Positions 31,421 to 41,338 of a DNA stretch of 64,000 nt are shown one piece after another. Made by a program: the position numbers and the translations under genes. Source of the DNA: Lysinibacillus boronitolerans JCM 21713 = 10a = NBRC 103108 (lineage in GTDB: Bacteria; Bacillota; Bacilli; Bacillales_A; Planococcaceae); assembly GCF_000772935.1 (NCBI RefSeq), contig NZ_JPVR01000077.1, forward strand, positions 175,635-239,634, in the 5' to 3' direction. Under the pieces are notes generated by a model. That model was not told the origin of the DNA. It did not search any database and worked only from the letters and a program-made list of their open reading frames with translations. Position 1 is the first letter of the stretch, and the number at the start of each line of letters is the position of its first letter.

Positions 31421-32944
31421 TTAATTATGACTGTTTGGCAAAAACGTTAAGATTTCGTCAATATACTTCGATAAAGTAGATACAGATACTCCATATTGCT
31501 GTGCAATTTCCTTTTTTGTCACTTTGAGCATTTGTGAAGATCTGAATAAATAATCATTTGCTCCTGCAATTGCTGTTGGATTTGTAAAACGATAATTTTC
31601 TACTAAAGCTTGTTCACATAGCACAAACCACATTTGAAACATAGGTACAATTAATGATGATAGCTTTCCATACTGTTCTAATAAAATTTCTGAAACCTCT
31701 ACTGACCGTAAAAAGCTTGCTTCTACTTTGTTTTTCTTATCAAATTCATGTCCTAGTGCATAAGCCAAAAATAATTTCTCAAAAGAGCCTAATTGTTCAA
31801 TATTAATCCATTTTGGATGGGCGATAATTTCTTGCTTATGCGCTGTGCCTTTCAGTAAAAACAAGCCAAAAATGCGCTCACTTGTATAAGTGCTCTCTAA
31901 TTTTTCAACAATAAAATCACGATCATGCTCCAATGCATCAAGCCCAAATTCATTTTCTTGTTGACGCCAAGGTTCAAAGCCCTCTTTGTCTGGGTCTAAT
32001 TCTAGAAGCTGATCCCAAGCACTTTTCGAAATCTCCTCATGTCCTGAGAAATAGGCAGCATGCGACAACCAAAAGTAAAATCCTGCATCTCCTACATAGC
32101 CTCTCTTTTGCATACTGCGCAGCCATTTATAGGCTAATTCATATTGGCCGATTAAGGCTAATGTAGCACCAAGTTTATATCGATGCTCCCAAGTATAGGG
32201 TTGAATTTTGACAAGAACATTTAACAGTTCCTGTAAATCCTCTTCATTTTTTTCATAATACGCAATCACCGTTAAATTGCATAATGCATGTAGATTGCCC
32301 TTATTTTCACGTAGCACTGTATGCAAGAGAGCCTTTGCTTGCTCTTCTTCTCCAACATAAAAATAAGCGAGTGCTAGATTATTATAGGCGGACCAAAATG
32401 CTGGTCGATCTTCAATTAAATCTTCTAAAATAGTAATAGCTTCAGGAAAATCTCCCTTTTCCATACAACGACGAGCTTGCTCCTGACGATATAAATCCTC
32501 ACCAGAGCCTTCAAGCTCTTCAAAATCATCTTGCTCAAAAGCGACAAACTCTAATATTTCTGCCGCTTCATCCGCATAAGCACCCTCAGGTTCTAGCTTT
32601 AAATATTCTTCAGCAAAGCGTTTTGCATCATGCATGATGCCCACACATCCTGATACTTCTGCCATGTAAAATATGATTTCTGGATTATCTGGATCAATTT
32701 GATAGGCACGACGAAGTAGATCATACGCTTCCTCAAAACGTTGACCTTCTAACTCTACTATGGCTAACTGCAAGATAATCATTGGATCGTCGGGGCTTAA
32801 ATCTACCGCACGCTGTAAATATTTATAGGCTTTATTCATTTGTCCACTGTTCATTGCTTGAATTGATTTCTTATAATAATAGTCGCCTGTTGGAATGAAC
32901 GACACTATATTCGATTGAGTCTCATTTTGACGTTTCTTTTCCAA
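31421..32944 (-). CDS. TPR protein with a C-terminal helix-turn-helix-like segment (YvcD-like)
   Basis: 507 residues. At least five tetratricopeptide repeats occupy about 22-260 (AYKYLQRAVDLSPDDPMIIL; AYDLLRRAYQIDPDNPEIIF). The last ~25 residues, TKKEIAQQYGVSVSTLSKYI, read as a helix-turn-helix. The start is TTG behind GGAGG; there is no ATG. TPRs mediate protein contacts, and the tail suggests possible DNA binding, unusual for a cytoplasmic TPR scaffold. It lies between trxB and the his operon, as yvcD does in B. subtilis. Confidence 0.8.
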   Translation of the reverse strand: MEKKRQNETQSNIVSFIPTGDYYYKKSIQAMNSGQMNKAYKYLQRAVDLSPDDPMIILQLAIVELEGQRFEEAYDLLRRAYQIDPDNPEIIFYMAEVSGCVGIMHDAKRFAEEYLKLEPEGAYADEAAEILEFVAFEQDDFEELEGSGEDLYRQEQARRCMEKGDFPEAITILEDLIEDRPAFWSAYNNLALAYFYVGEEEQAKALLHTVLRENKGNLHALCNLTVIAYYEKNEEDLQELLNVLVKIQPYTWEHRYKLGATLALIGQYELAYKWLRSMQKRGYVGDAGFYFWLSHAAYFSGHEEISKSAWDQLLELDPDKEGFEPWRQQENEFGLDALEHDRDFIVEKLESTYTSERIFGLFLLKGTAHKQEIIAHPKWINIEQLGSFEKLFLAYALGHEFDKKNKVEASFLRSVEVSEILLEQYGKLSSLIVPMFQMWFVLCEQALVENYRFTNPTAIAGANDYLFRSSQMLKVTKKEIAQQYGVSVSTLSKYIDEILTFLPNSHN

Positions 32945-32968
32945 TATATTTCCTCCGAAACAAGAAAT

Positions 32969-32991
32969 AAGGAACGTATTTTACGTTCCTT
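32969..32991 (-). terminator. Terminator at the end of the his operon
   Basis: AAGGAACGTA-TTT-TACGTTCCTT is a perfect 10-bp stem with a very short loop; the minus tail is TTATTTCTTG. It lies between hisIE and the TPR gene. Confidence 0.65.
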
Positions 32992-33034
32992 TACACAGTA
33001 TCTCCTATTATACCACACAATCAATAATATGCTG

Positions 33035-33652
33035 TTATTTCTCCTCGTGACGTTTTTCCAACACATGTAGAACATCATAAATGCTTACTTTTTGTTCTTG
33101 TAATAATACTAGTAGGTGATAAATTAAATCAGCAGCCTCCCATTTTACTTCCTCAGCATCTCGGTTTTTGGCACCAATAACCACCTCTGTTGCTTCTTCC
33201 CCAACCTTTTTACAGATTTTATCAATACCCTTATCAAATAAATATGTAGTGTACGCTCCTTCTGGCATTTCCTGCTCTCGCTTTTCGATGACACGAGCAA
33301 GTTTAGAAATGATGTCAATAGAGCCTACCTTCTCATTTTGCTGAATGACTTCAGTGAAGCAAGAAATTGTACCATTATGACATGCTGGCCCCGTCGGTAG
33401 AACCTCCACTATTAACGCATCTTGATCACAATCTGCTTTGATTGACACTACTTTTTGTGTATGGCCACTTGTTGCTCCCTTATGCCAAAGCTCTTGACGG
33501 GAACGAGAATAAAACCAAGTTTCCCCTGATTCAATGGTTTTAGCTAATGACTCCTTATTCATATATGCTACTGTTAATACCTCTTTTGTATTGGCATCTT
33601 GTACTACAGCTGTAACAAGACCTCTCTCATCAAATTGAATGTTCTCTATCAT
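33035..33652 (-). CDS. hisI: Bifunctional phosphoribosyl-AMP cyclohydrolase / phosphoribosyl-ATP pyrophosphatase
   Basis: 205 residues, a HisI-HisE fusion. The N-terminal cyclohydrolase part (1-115) shows [20 protein letters not shown] and metal-binding [11 protein letters not shown]; the C-terminal pyrophosphohydrolase (from ~118) has [15 protein letters not shown] and [13 protein letters not shown]. It catalyses steps 2 and 3 of histidine synthesis. It overlaps hisF by 4 bp and ends the operon. Confidence 0.97.
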   Translation of the reverse strand: MIENIQFDERGLVTAVVQDANTKEVLTVAYMNKESLAKTIESGETWFYSRSRQELWHKGATSGHTQKVVSIKADCDQDALIVEVLPTGPACHNGTISCFTEVIQQNEKVGSIDIISKLARVIEKREQEMPEGAYTTYLFDKGIDKICKKVGEEATEVVIGAKNRDAEEVKWEAADLIYHLLVLLQEQKVSIYDVLHVLEKRHEEK

Positions 33653-34410
33653 CTTACCGCCACTCCTTTTTCACGTAAGTATTCCTTTACTTGCGCTACA
33701 CTCGTTTCTTTATAATGGAAGATGGAGGCTGCTAGTGCAGCATCTGCATCTACCTCATGTGCTAATACTTCGTAAAAATGTTCGGCATGTCCTGCTCCAC
33801 CACTGGCAATCACAGGAACTGTCACAGCTTCACGTACTGCTTTGGTTAAGGCTAAATCAAAGCCTGATTTTTCTCCATCTTGATTCATACTTGTTAATAA
33901 AATCTCACCAGCTCCTAAGCGTACAGCCTCTTTTGCCCATTCAATAGCTGACCAAGATGTTTTGTTGCGTCCACCATGTGTATAAACCATCCATGTGCCA
34001 TCTTTCTCACTATAGCGAGCATCAATTGCTACAACAATGCACTGTGCGCCAAAGTAATCAGAGCCTTCCTTAATAAGTGCAGGTCTTTCCAACGCGGATG
34101 TATTCACCGAAACTTTATCAGCACCTGCTCGTAAAATACGCTTCATATCATCCAACGTACGAATGCCTCCGCCAACAGTAAAGGGTATGGCAAGCGTAGC
34201 CGCTGTTTGACGAACGACATCTACCATCGTTTCTCGACCTTCATGTGAAGCAGAAATATCTAAAAATACAAGCTCATCTGCTCCTTGTTCATCATAGAAC
34301 TTCGCAAGCTCCACAGGATCTCCTGCATCTCGGATAGAGACAAATTGTATACCTTTTACAACACGACCTTCTTTCACATCAAGACATGGGATAATACGTT
34401 TTGTTAGCAT
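33649..34410 (-). CDS. hisF: Imidazole glycerol phosphate synthase, cyclase subunit
   Basis: 253 residues from [20 protein letters not shown]. An open frame seven codons longer lies inside hisH and lacks a good site. Catalytic Asp11 and Asp130 are both present, so this is HisF and not HisA, its TIM-barrel relative. It uses ammonia from HisH to form IGP and AICAR. It overlaps hisH by 7 bp (ATGCTAA), leaving no room for hisA between them. Confidence 0.97.
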   Translation of the reverse strand: MLTKRIIPCLDVKEGRVVKGIQFVSIRDAGDPVELAKFYDEQGADELVFLDISASHEGRETMVDVVRQTAATLAIPFTVGGGIRTLDDMKRILRAGADKVSVNTSALERPALIKEGSDYFGAQCIVVAIDARYSEKDGTWMVYTHGGRNKTSWSAIEWAKEAVRLGAGEILLTSMNQDGEKSGFDLALTKAVREAVTVPVIASGGAGHAEHFYEVLAHEVDADAALAASIFHYKETSVAQVKEYLREKGVAVR

Positions 34411-35036
34411 GCCTTCACACCTTTCAACCATTGCTCTAATAAATAAACACCTAATTCCCCTGATTTTTCAGGGTGAAATTGCATGCCAGTCACAGAACCA
34501 TTCGTCACAATACCAGGTACTTTAATGCCATAGTAATCAGCATAGGCAACAAGCTCTGATTCTACGATATCTGTTGCATAAAAGGAGTGAACAAAATAGA
34601 CATGCTTCGCTGATACTTCATTGTGTAACCATGCAGGACGTTTTGCCACAATCAGTTCATTCCACCCCATATGTGGTACTCTGTATGCTTGGCCCTCTTG
34701 GCTACCACTAAAGCGTTTAATACATCCCTTGAAAAAGCCTAACCCCTTTGTTGGGGTTACTTCATCACTTTGCTCGAATAATAATTGCATGCCTAGACAA
34801 ATCCCTAAAAGAGGACGGTTTTCGCTTTGTACCTTCTGTAAATATTGATCTAAGTTTGTTTCAGCTAAACGCTTTCTGGCATCAGGGAATGCCCCCACCC
34901 CAGGTAATAAAAGTGCGTCAGCTGTATCTAACGCCTTCTCATCAGCAGTTATAATAACCTCACAGCCAAGCCGTTTTAATGCTTGCTCCACACTAAATAA
35001 ATTGCCCATACCATAATCAATAACACCTATTTTCAC
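34404..35036 (-). CDS. hisH: Imidazole glycerol phosphate synthase, glutamine amidotransferase subunit
   Basis: 210 residues. The class-I amidotransferase triad is visible: Cys80 in [11 protein letters not shown], His188 and Glu190 in MQFHPEKS. The start [12 protein letters not shown] and GVGAFPDA are HisH signatures. It supplies ammonia to HisF, encoded next. The start overlaps the hisB stop by 4 bp. Confidence 0.97.
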   Translation of the reverse strand: MKIGVIDYGMGNLFSVEQALKRLGCEVIITADEKALDTADALLLPGVGAFPDARKRLAETNLDQYLQKVQSENRPLLGICLGMQLLFEQSDEVTPTKGLGFFKGCIKRFSGSQEGQAYRVPHMGWNELIVAKRPAWLHNEVSAKHVYFVHSFYATDIVESELVAYADYYGIKVPGIVTNGSVTGMQFHPEKSGELGVYLLEQWLKGVKAC

Positions 35037-35632
35037 GTCAACAGCCCCTTAGTAGATGGTACGCCTTTAACACGCGGGTCAATTTCCACTGCGGCATCAA
35101 TCGCACGTGCTAATGCTTTGAAAATTGCCTCAATAATGTGATGTGTATTCTGGCCATAAGGTACAATTACGTGAACATTCATCCTTGCCTCAAGGGCAAA
35201 TTTCCATAAAAATTCATGCACTAATTCTGTATCAAATGTTCCTACTTTTTCTTTTAATGCTGGCACACGATACTCTAAATGAGGTCGATTCGAACAATCG
35301 ACCACTACCTGAGCTAGTGCGTCATCCATCGGTACAAAGGCGTTACCATAGCGTTTAATGCCTTTTTTATCACCAAGTGCTTCTCGAACAGCCTGACCTA
35401 ATACAATACCAAGGTCCTCTGTTGTATGGTGATCATCAATATAAGTATCGCCATTAGCATGTATTGTGCCATTAAATAGTCCATGCTTAATAAATAAGTC
35501 AAGCATATGGTCCATAAAACCTACGCCTGTTTGGATATCAGCCTTGCCCTCACCATCTAAATCAATGGCTACTAAAATTTGCGTTTCATTCGTTGTACGC
35601 TCTATCTTTGCATATCGTTTCTTTTCTGTCAT
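35033..35632 (-). CDS. hisB: Imidazoleglycerol-phosphate dehydratase
   Basis: 199 residues from MTEKKRYAKIERTTNETQ; the longer open frame runs into hisD and lacks a site. HMLDLFIKHG and DDHHTTEDLGIVLGQA supply the manganese-binding His/Glu residues of the monofunctional enzyme (no HolPase domain). It sits 4 bp after hisD with AGGA inside the hisD end. Confidence 0.97.
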   Translation of the reverse strand: MTEKKRYAKIERTTNETQILVAIDLDGEGKADIQTGVGFMDHMLDLFIKHGLFNGTIHANGDTYIDDHHTTEDLGIVLGQAVREALGDKKGIKRYGNAFVPMDDALAQVVVDCSNRPHLEYRVPALKEKVGTFDTELVHEFLWKFALEARMNVHVIVPYGQNTHHIIEAIFKALARAIDAAVEIDPRVKGVPSTKGLLT

Positions 35633-35636
35633 CGTC

Positions 35637-36911
35637 CTATTCCTTCTCCCATCCACGTGATTCCACTGCACGAGCATGTCCCTCTAAGCCTTCCATACGC
35701 GCTAGACGTGCAATTTTTGATGCATTGTCACTCCAGGTTTTTTTACTATAGTAAACAATACTTGATTTTTTCACAAAATCATCGACATTTAAGCCACTTG
35801 CAAAACGAGCCGTACTATTGGTTGGTAGTACATGATTGGTCCCTGCAAAATAATCACCAACTGGCTCAGAACTATATCGACCTATAAAAATACCGCCAGC
35901 ATGTCTTATTTGCTCAGCTAGTGCCTCCGCATTTTCTGTCACAATTTCTAAATGCTCTGGTGCTAATGAATTAATAGCTTCCACTGCATCCGCTAATGTT
36001 TCAGCTACATAAATTACCCCAAATTTCTCTATAGAAGCACGCGCTACTTCTTGACGTGGTAAGTTCAGCAGCTGCTTCTCTACTTCCTCAGCTACTTTTT
36101 TAGCTAATTGCTCTGAGGTTGTGACAAGAATTGCGCAAGCTAGCGGATCGTGCTCTGCTTGTGATAAAAGGTCTGCAGCAATTTCATCAGGATAGGCTGT
36201 ATCATCAGCCAGCACAGCAATTTCACTCGGTCCAGCGATCATATCAATGGCCACTTCTCCAAATACCTCACGTTTGGCAAGTGCCACATAAATATTTCCT
36301 GGACCTGTTATTTTATCGACTGGGGAAATTGTTTCCGTGCCATAGGCAAGTGCAGCTATGGCCTGTGCCCCACCAACTTTATAAATCTCATCAATCCCTA
36401 AAAGGTGAGCCGCCACAAGTACACCTGCTGGTAGTTTCCCTTTCTGCCCTGCAGGTGAAGTAATAACAATACGTTTCACCCCTGCAACCTGCGCTGGTAT
36501 CACATTCATCAATACAGATGAAGGGTAGGCTGCTGTACCACCTGGAACATATAGTCCTACTGCATCTAAGGCCGTTACCCGTTGACCTAACCAAGAACCC
36601 TCTCCCAGTTCTAGGCGATACCCTGAACGTATCTGTTGTTCATGATAAAAGCGAATATTTTCTGCTGCTTCCGCTAAGTCCTTATAAAGTTGAGGATCAA
36701 GTTCACTTACTGCTTCTTGTATTTCTTCTTCAGAGACGCGCAAACTCTTAGGGACATAGCCATCCCACATCTCAGTATAGGTACGTAACGCCGCATCTCC
36801 CTGTACCTTAACATCCGAAAGGACTTGTCGCACAACTTTTATTTGTTCCTCATTTCCTCCTTCAAGTGGTCTTTTTAAGGAAATGCCTTTTTCAAGCTTT
36901 GTTATTTTCAT
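35637..36911 (-). CDS. hisD: Histidinol dehydrogenase
   Basis: 424 residues, usual length. It oxidises histidinol to histidine in two NAD-dependent steps with zinc. DMIAGPSEIAVLAD, SQAEHDPLACAIL and SLAPEHLEIVTE contain family zinc/substrate residues. RBS AAGGGGA before the ATG. It follows hisG after 41 bp. Confidence 0.97.
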   Translation of the reverse strand: MKITKLEKGISLKRPLEGGNEEQIKVVRQVLSDVKVQGDAALRTYTEMWDGYVPKSLRVSEEEIQEAVSELDPQLYKDLAEAAENIRFYHEQQIRSGYRLELGEGSWLGQRVTALDAVGLYVPGGTAAYPSSVLMNVIPAQVAGVKRIVITSPAGQKGKLPAGVLVAAHLLGIDEIYKVGGAQAIAALAYGTETISPVDKITGPGNIYVALAKREVFGEVAIDMIAGPSEIAVLADDTAYPDEIAADLLSQAEHDPLACAILVTTSEQLAKKVAEEVEKQLLNLPRQEVARASIEKFGVIYVAETLADAVEAINSLAPEHLEIVTENAEALAEQIRHAGGIFIGRYSSEPVGDYFAGTNHVLPTNSTARFASGLNVDDFVKKSSIVYYSKKTWSDNASKIARLARMEGLEGHARAVESRGWEKE

Positions 36912-36952
36912 CGGATTAATCCCCTTTAGTCCTCATATGTAGCTAAAAATGA

Positions 36953-37588
36953 TTACTCTTTCTGCTCATTCACACATTTCTTTAATCGCTTCACAAGATC
37001 AATAATACGCTCACCTTTCATACGATAACTTACTGGGTTTGCAATTAATCGAGAAGAGACAGCAGTAATAAATTCATATTCTACTAAGCCGTTCTCTTTT
37101 AATGTACGACCTGTAGAAACAATATCGACAATTCGATCAGCTAAGCCAATCATTGGTGCTAATTCAATAGAACCATTGAGCTCGATTATTTCCACTTGCT
37201 CACCAATGCCTTTGTAGTATTTCATTGCAATATTCGGATATTTCGTAGCAATTCTTGGCGCAATCTCATTCATGGAGGTGTTTGGTAAGCCTGCAGAAGC
37301 GATATAGCAATTACTAATTTTCAAATCAAGTAATTCATGCACCTCTCGCTGTTGCTCTAACAAGACATCCTTACCAGCAATACCTATATCCGCAACACCA
37401 TGTTCAACATAGACAGGAACATCCATTGGCTTTGATAAAATAAAGCGAATTTTTTCCTCTGGTATTTCAATCATTAATTTACGTGACATTTCTACTTCTT
37501 CTGGTAAATTAAAGCCTGCCTTTAACAGCATTTGATATGCCTCTTCAAAGATTCGTCCTTTGGGCATTGCAATCGTTAATTCATTCAC
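36953..37588 (-). CDS. hisG: ATP phosphoribosyltransferase, short catalytic subunit
   Basis: 211 residues from a GTG start ([18 protein letters not shown]) preceded by AGGAGG at the right distance; the longer frame lies in hisZ. This is the short HisG type, which lacks the C-terminal regulatory domain and needs HisZ. It begins histidine synthesis from ATP and [22 protein letters not shown] is the PRPP-binding region. It overlaps hisZ by 8 bp (GTGAATGA). Confidence 0.96.
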   Translation of the reverse strand: MNELTIAMPKGRIFEEAYQMLLKAGFNLPEEVEMSRKLMIEIPEEKIRFILSKPMDVPVYVEHGVADIGIAGKDVLLEQQREVHELLDLKISNCYIASAGLPNTSMNEIAPRIATKYPNIAMKYYKGIGEQVEIIELNGSIELAPMIGLADRIVDIVSTGRTLKENGLVEYEFITAVSSRLIANPVSYRMKGERIIDLVKRLKKCVNEQKE

Positions 37589-38753
37589 CGCCAACTTCCT
37601 CCTGTCCAACTACCACCACTTCTGTAAAATATGCTAAAAAGGCCGCTTCATCGACTAGACTACTACGTAACTGCAAAGTAGCTAATTTTCCTGCTGCTCG
37701 TAAAGTTTTAACCTTTAGTAAAGCTGCCTCAAATTGTTCTTCTTCAAAAAGTACAACTGTTGCTTCCTGTCGTTTCTCGGACTGCCCATTAAGTGTTTCT
37801 AATAAACGATCCACACGAATACTAAATCCTGTAGCACCAACCTTTGAACCAAATACCTCTAACAAGCCATCATAACGGCCTCCATTTCCTAATAGGAAGC
37901 CACTTCCTACAGCAAATACTTCAAATAGCATACCCGTGTAATAACTCATATGACTCGAAAGTGTGAAATCAAAAGCTACATAATCAGCTAAGTCAGCCAT
38001 TTCAAGTAGTTGAGCAAGTTGTTGCATGTATTCTAATGCGTCATTTTTACGTACATATTTTTCAATATCTCGTATATCCTTGACATTCATGGCTTCTTCA
38101 ATAAATTGTAAGAGGGCATCGGATTTAGCTTTTGGCAGATCAAATGATTCTACTGCTTCTTCAAACCCTACATAATTTCGTTGGACAAGCAATGTTCTAA
38201 GCGTTGTTTGCTGTTCAATACTCTCTGTGTAATCTTGTAAAATGCAATTTAATATACCAGCATGTCCAATTGTGATTTTAAACTCTTCCAATTTAAAATG
38301 CTTTAATAGCTCCATTGCCGTTACAATAACTTCTGCATCGGCAAAAACTGATTGATCACCTATTAACTCAATTCCCATTTGATCAAACTCAGCTGGCCTG
38401 CCACCTTCTGCTTCCTGCGCTCGAAAAACGCTTGCAAAATAGGCAAGGCGTAGTGGAATCATTTCCTTTAATAGTTTCGATGTAGCCACTCGAGCAATCG
38501 GTGTAGTCATGTCAGGTCGCAGCACTAACGTATTTCCTTGGCTATCCACTAACTTAAATAAATGAGCATCAGCAATCGCTGAAGCCTTCCCCACTGTATC
38601 GAAATACTCCACCGCAGGCGTTTTTATAAACTCATACCCCCTCTTATATAAAAAGTCTCTACCAGCATGTCTAACTGCTTCAACTTTCTCATAGATTTGC
38701 GGAAATGTATCGCGCATTCCAAGTGGTTTTTCAAACATTTTTATCGACGACAT
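37581..38753 (-). CDS. hisZ: ATP phosphoribosyltransferase regulatory subunit
   Basis: 390 residues, a histidyl-tRNA synthetase-like protein with class II motifs ([34 protein letters not shown]) but no C-terminal anticodon domain. It partners with short HisG and carries histidine feedback. First gene of hisZ-G-D-B-H-F-IE. GAGGAAG precedes the ATG. Confidence 0.96.
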   Translation of the reverse strand: MSSIKMFEKPLGMRDTFPQIYEKVEAVRHAGRDFLYKRGYEFIKTPAVEYFDTVGKASAIADAHLFKLVDSQGNTLVLRPDMTTPIARVATSKLLKEMIPLRLAYFASVFRAQEAEGGRPAEFDQMGIELIGDQSVFADAEVIVTAMELLKHFKLEEFKITIGHAGILNCILQDYTESIEQQTTLRTLLVQRNYVGFEEAVESFDLPKAKSDALLQFIEEAMNVKDIRDIEKYVRKNDALEYMQQLAQLLEMADLADYVAFDFTLSSHMSYYTGMLFEVFAVGSGFLLGNGGRYDGLLEVFGSKVGATGFSIRVDRLLETLNGQSEKRQEATVVLFEEEQFEAALLKVKTLRAAGKLATLQLRSSLVDEAAFLAYFTEVVVVGQEEVGGE

Positions 38754-39038
38754 ATGGACACTTCCTCACATTTCACTTTAATTCACTAGAGTGTTAGAGA
38801 ATTAGATTATGAAAGAATTTTAACTTATTTCAATAAAACAGTCAACGTTATCCTCATTAATTATCGAAATCTTTAAATACTTATTATTCTGTTAATTATA
38901 CACATTGAATTGAAAAGACTTGCAAAAAAAGCTTGACTCATTTTTCTTATAATTTGACAAAATGCTTTAGCGAGAACAAGAGTATGTCTAAAATGTGACA
39001 AATCAATCATCAATAGACTATTCTCAATATCCAAACCC

Positions 39039-39055
39039 TGTGACAAAGTGTCACT
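39039..39055. promoter_or_regulatory. Candidate TnrA/GlnR-type box upstream of hisZ
   Basis: TGTGACAAAGTGTCACT fits TGTNA-N7-TNACA except for the last base; its core GTGACA-AAG-TGTCAC is a perfect dyad. It lies about 285 bp before hisZ, far for direct promoter control. A single GTGACA half-site recurs near 38995. Nitrogen control of this operon is only a suggestion. Confidence 0.35.
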
Positions 39056-39176
39056 TCACTCAACTGAAAACATTGATAGGACTGCAATTAAATTAACTTT
39101 TGTTGAAACAACTTGCTTAGGCGATCATGACACTTGTAAATTCAAATCAGACTCTGACGTAACTCTTATATAAACA

Positions 39177-39222
39177 GTAAAAGCTACTCCAAAAAATAGT
39201 GTGTTTTGGAGTAGCTTTTTTA
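39177..39222 (+). terminator. Plus-strand terminator without an upstream gene
   Basis: AAAAGCTACTCC and GGAGTAGCTTTT pair perfectly over 12 bp, with inner AAAA/TTTT extension and TTTTTT on the plus side. There is no plus-strand ORF upstream, so it may end a small RNA or act as a second stop for minus transcripts. Confidence 0.75.
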
Positions 39223-39226
39223 TGCT

Positions 39227-39266
39227 AAAAAACTCACGAAGTATAGATCATACTACGTGAGTTTTT
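39227..39266 (-). terminator. Terminator of the hprK-lgt-ppaX-yvoF operon
   Basis: AAAAACTCACG and CGTGAGTTTTT form an 11-bp stem extended inside by AGTAT/ATACT, directly beyond the acetyltransferase stop. The minus strand ends in TTTTT. Confidence 0.85.
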
Positions 39267-39267
39267 A

Positions 39268-39810
39268 TTATTTCTTTGGTGTACACCACTCTACAACCTC
39301 ATTACGTTTGCGCTCTGCCATTTGTTCAGCAGTGTAAATAATTTGCATCGGATTCCCCCCTGCTAAACAGCCTGCTGGCACATCCTTATGTACAAGAGTG
39401 GCAGCTGAAACAATGGCGCCATCACCAATTGTTACTCCTGGTAAAATGGTTGAATTTGCCCCAATCATTACTTCATTTCCAATATGCACATCACCTAAGC
39501 GATATTCCTCTATTAAATATTCATGTGCTAAAATGGTTGTGTTAAATCCAATCACAGTGTTGTCTCCAATGAAAATTCGTTCAGGAAACATGGTATCTGG
39601 CATGACCATTAAGGCTAATGACGTTTGCTTTCCAATAGTCATGCTTAAAAACGTACGATAAAGCCAGTTTTTCACACGTAAAAAGGGTGTGAAGCGTCCG
39701 ATTTGAATGACAATGAAACACTTCATCACCTTCCAAAAGGACACCGTGTCATATATATTCCAAAGTGAATTGGCTCCTTGGACACGGTAACGTTCTGTTT
39801 TACGCGCCAT
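39268..39810 (-). CDS. Hexapeptide-repeat acyltransferase (YvoF-like)
   Basis: 180 residues. A hydrophobic, basic N-terminal part (to ~70) is followed by left-handed beta-helix repeats (IGDNTVIGFNTTILAHEYLI; IGNEVMIGANSTILPGVTIG; VSAATLVHKDVPAGCLAGGN). Such enzymes O-acetylate sugars or similar; substrate unknown. GAGGGG precedes the ATG. It lies 5 bp after ppaX, matching yvoF in B. subtilis. Confidence 0.88.
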   Translation of the reverse strand: MARKTERYRVQGANSLWNIYDTVSFWKVMKCFIVIQIGRFTPFLRVKNWLYRTFLSMTIGKQTSLALMVMPDTMFPERIFIGDNTVIGFNTTILAHEYLIEEYRLGDVHIGNEVMIGANSTILPGVTIGDGAIVSAATLVHKDVPAGCLAGGNPMQIIYTAEQMAERKRNEVVEWCTPKK

Positions 39811-39815
39811 CTACC

Positions 39816-40457
39816 TTACCCCTCTTTCACAATATCAAATAAATCTGACATATGTTGCAACATATATTCTGGTTGATACTGCTGTAAGTAAGCCTCTCCC
39901 TTAATTGCCCAAGCGACACCTGCTGCTCTTACACCAGCACGATGTCCAGCTTCAATATCGTGCGAATTATCACCAATCATAATCGCATAGTCTTTTTCTA
40001 TTCCTAATCTTTCCAACGCAAGTAATACTGGCTCTGGATCAGGCTTCACATTATTCACATCATCTGTACCAATACGTACATCAAATAGATGTGTTGCACC
40101 AAGAATAGCAAGTCCACGATCGATGGTCTCATTACGTTTCGTCGAAACAATAGCCAATCGTATACCTTGCGCTTTTAATTGCTCAAGTGTTGACACAACA
40201 TCAGGGTATTGGCTAACTAGTTCATCATGGTGTGCAATATTCCAAGCTCGATACATTTCTATCAAAGTATCTTCTTCACCTGGTGCAATGTCATTAAATG
40301 TCTGTTTCAATGATGGACCGATGAATTTCAGGCAGTCTTTTGGCGAATATTGCCCGGGAAATCGCTCATTTAATACATGCATAAATGTTTGAATGATTAA
40401 ATCATTTGTATTCAGTAAAGTTCCATCAAAATCAAATAGTAGTGCCTTTACAGCCAT
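39816..40457 (-). CDS. ppaX: Pyrophosphatase PpaX (HAD superfamily)
   Basis: 213 residues. HAD motif I is LLFDFDGTLLNT (Asp nucleophile near residue 9), motif II VSTKRNE, motif IV IMIGDNSHDIEAG. In B. subtilis PpaX hydrolyses pyrophosphate released when HprK dephosphorylates P-Ser-HPr; the location in the hprK operon supports that role here. Confidence 0.93.
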   Translation of the reverse strand: MAVKALLFDFDGTLLNTNDLIIQTFMHVLNERFPGQYSPKDCLKFIGPSLKQTFNDIAPGEEDTLIEMYRAWNIAHHDELVSQYPDVVSTLEQLKAQGIRLAIVSTKRNETIDRGLAILGATHLFDVRIGTDDVNNVKPDPEPVLLALERLGIEKDYAIMIGDNSHDIEAGHRAGVRAAGVAWAIKGEAYLQQYQPEYMLQHMSDLFDIVKEG

Positions 40458-40470
40458 TTTTTACAACCCC

Positions 40471-41292
40471 TTATTTATTATCCAAGTATTTTACGGCTGG
40501 TTTCACCTTTATTCTACGATAAATAATGGCACCTAGACCCACTACAATACCAATAATGGATACAACCTGTGCTGAACGTAAATCTCCAACTAAGTAGAGG
40601 CTATCTGTACGCATTCCTTCGATAAAGAAGCGACCGATAGAATACCAAATTAAATAACTAAAGAAAATTTCACCACGATTTAAGTTCACTTTGCGCAAAA
40701 CTAATAAAATGATAAGCCCAATTAGGTTCCAAACCGATTCATATAAAAAAGTGGGATGTACATAAGAACCTAATTCTTCGATATACATTTGATTAATAAT
40801 CCAATCTGGTAGCATTAGGTTTTCTAAAAATGCTTTCGATACCTCACCACCATAAGCCTCTTGGTTCATAAAGTTGCCCCATCGACCAATAATCTGCCCG
40901 ATTAAAATACTAGGTGCTGCAATATCTGCTACTCGTAAAAAGCTTACATTTTTTATACGAGTAAATATGTAAGCTGTCACAAATGCCCCGATGAGTGCAC
41001 CGTGGATGGCAATACCACCATTCCATATCTCAATGATTTTGCCTGGATTTTCGCTATAGTAATCCCATCGCATTGACACATAGTAAATACGTGCACAGAC
41101 AATGGATATAGGCACTGCCCATAATAATAAATCTGCAAGAAAGTCTTCAGGCAAACCTCGCTTAACGGCCTCTCTCTGCCCAACAACATAGGCTAAAATG
41201 ATTCCCGATACAATCAGCAATCCATACCAACGAACTGGAATTGGTCCTAAATGAAAGGCAATCGGGTCAATTTGCAATAGTAATAAATCCAT
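40471..41292 (-). CDS. lgt: Prolipoprotein diacylglyceryl transferase
   Basis: 273 residues with about seven membrane segments. [15 protein letters not shown] and [15 protein letters not shown] contain the essential His and Arg-Asn signature. It attaches diacylglycerol to the lipobox Cys of lipoproteins, several of which are encoded in this window. Second gene of hprK-lgt-ppaX-yvoF. Confidence 0.96.
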   Translation of the reverse strand: MDLLLLQIDPIAFHLGPIPVRWYGLLIVSGIILAYVVGQREAVKRGLPEDFLADLLLWAVPISIVCARIYYVSMRWDYYSENPGKIIEIWNGGIAIHGALIGAFVTAYIFTRIKNVSFLRVADIAAPSILIGQIIGRWGNFMNQEAYGGEVSKAFLENLMLPDWIINQMYIEELGSYVHPTFLYESVWNLIGLIILLVLRKVNLNRGEIFFSYLIWYSIGRFFIEGMRTDSLYLVGDLRSAQVVSIIGIVVGLGAIIYRRIKVKPAVKYLDNK

Positions 41293-41338
41293 TTTCTACT
41301 CCTCTCAATATCCAATTAACAATATTGTTTAAAAATTT

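Larger units (their letters stand above)
38754..39267. other. Leader region of the his operon
   Basis: 514 bp without an ORF. It contains a dyad like a TnrA/GlnR box (39039-39055) and two terminators (39177-39222, 39227-39266). I looked for T-box marks (AGGGTGG..ACCGCG on the minus strand) and found none. A minus-strand TTGCAA with TATAAT 19 bp on (about 38890-38922) is a weak promoter candidate. Confidence 0.45.

Noticed and set aside
33649..34410. The TIM-barrel gene as hisA instead of hisF
   Set aside because: [16 protein letters not shown], Asp11 and Asp130 and the position before hisIE identify HisF; no second barrel gene is present.
38754..39267. T-box riboswitch in front of the his operon
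   Set aside because: No AGGGTGG-ACCGCG motif or matching terminator/antiterminator pair on the minus strand.
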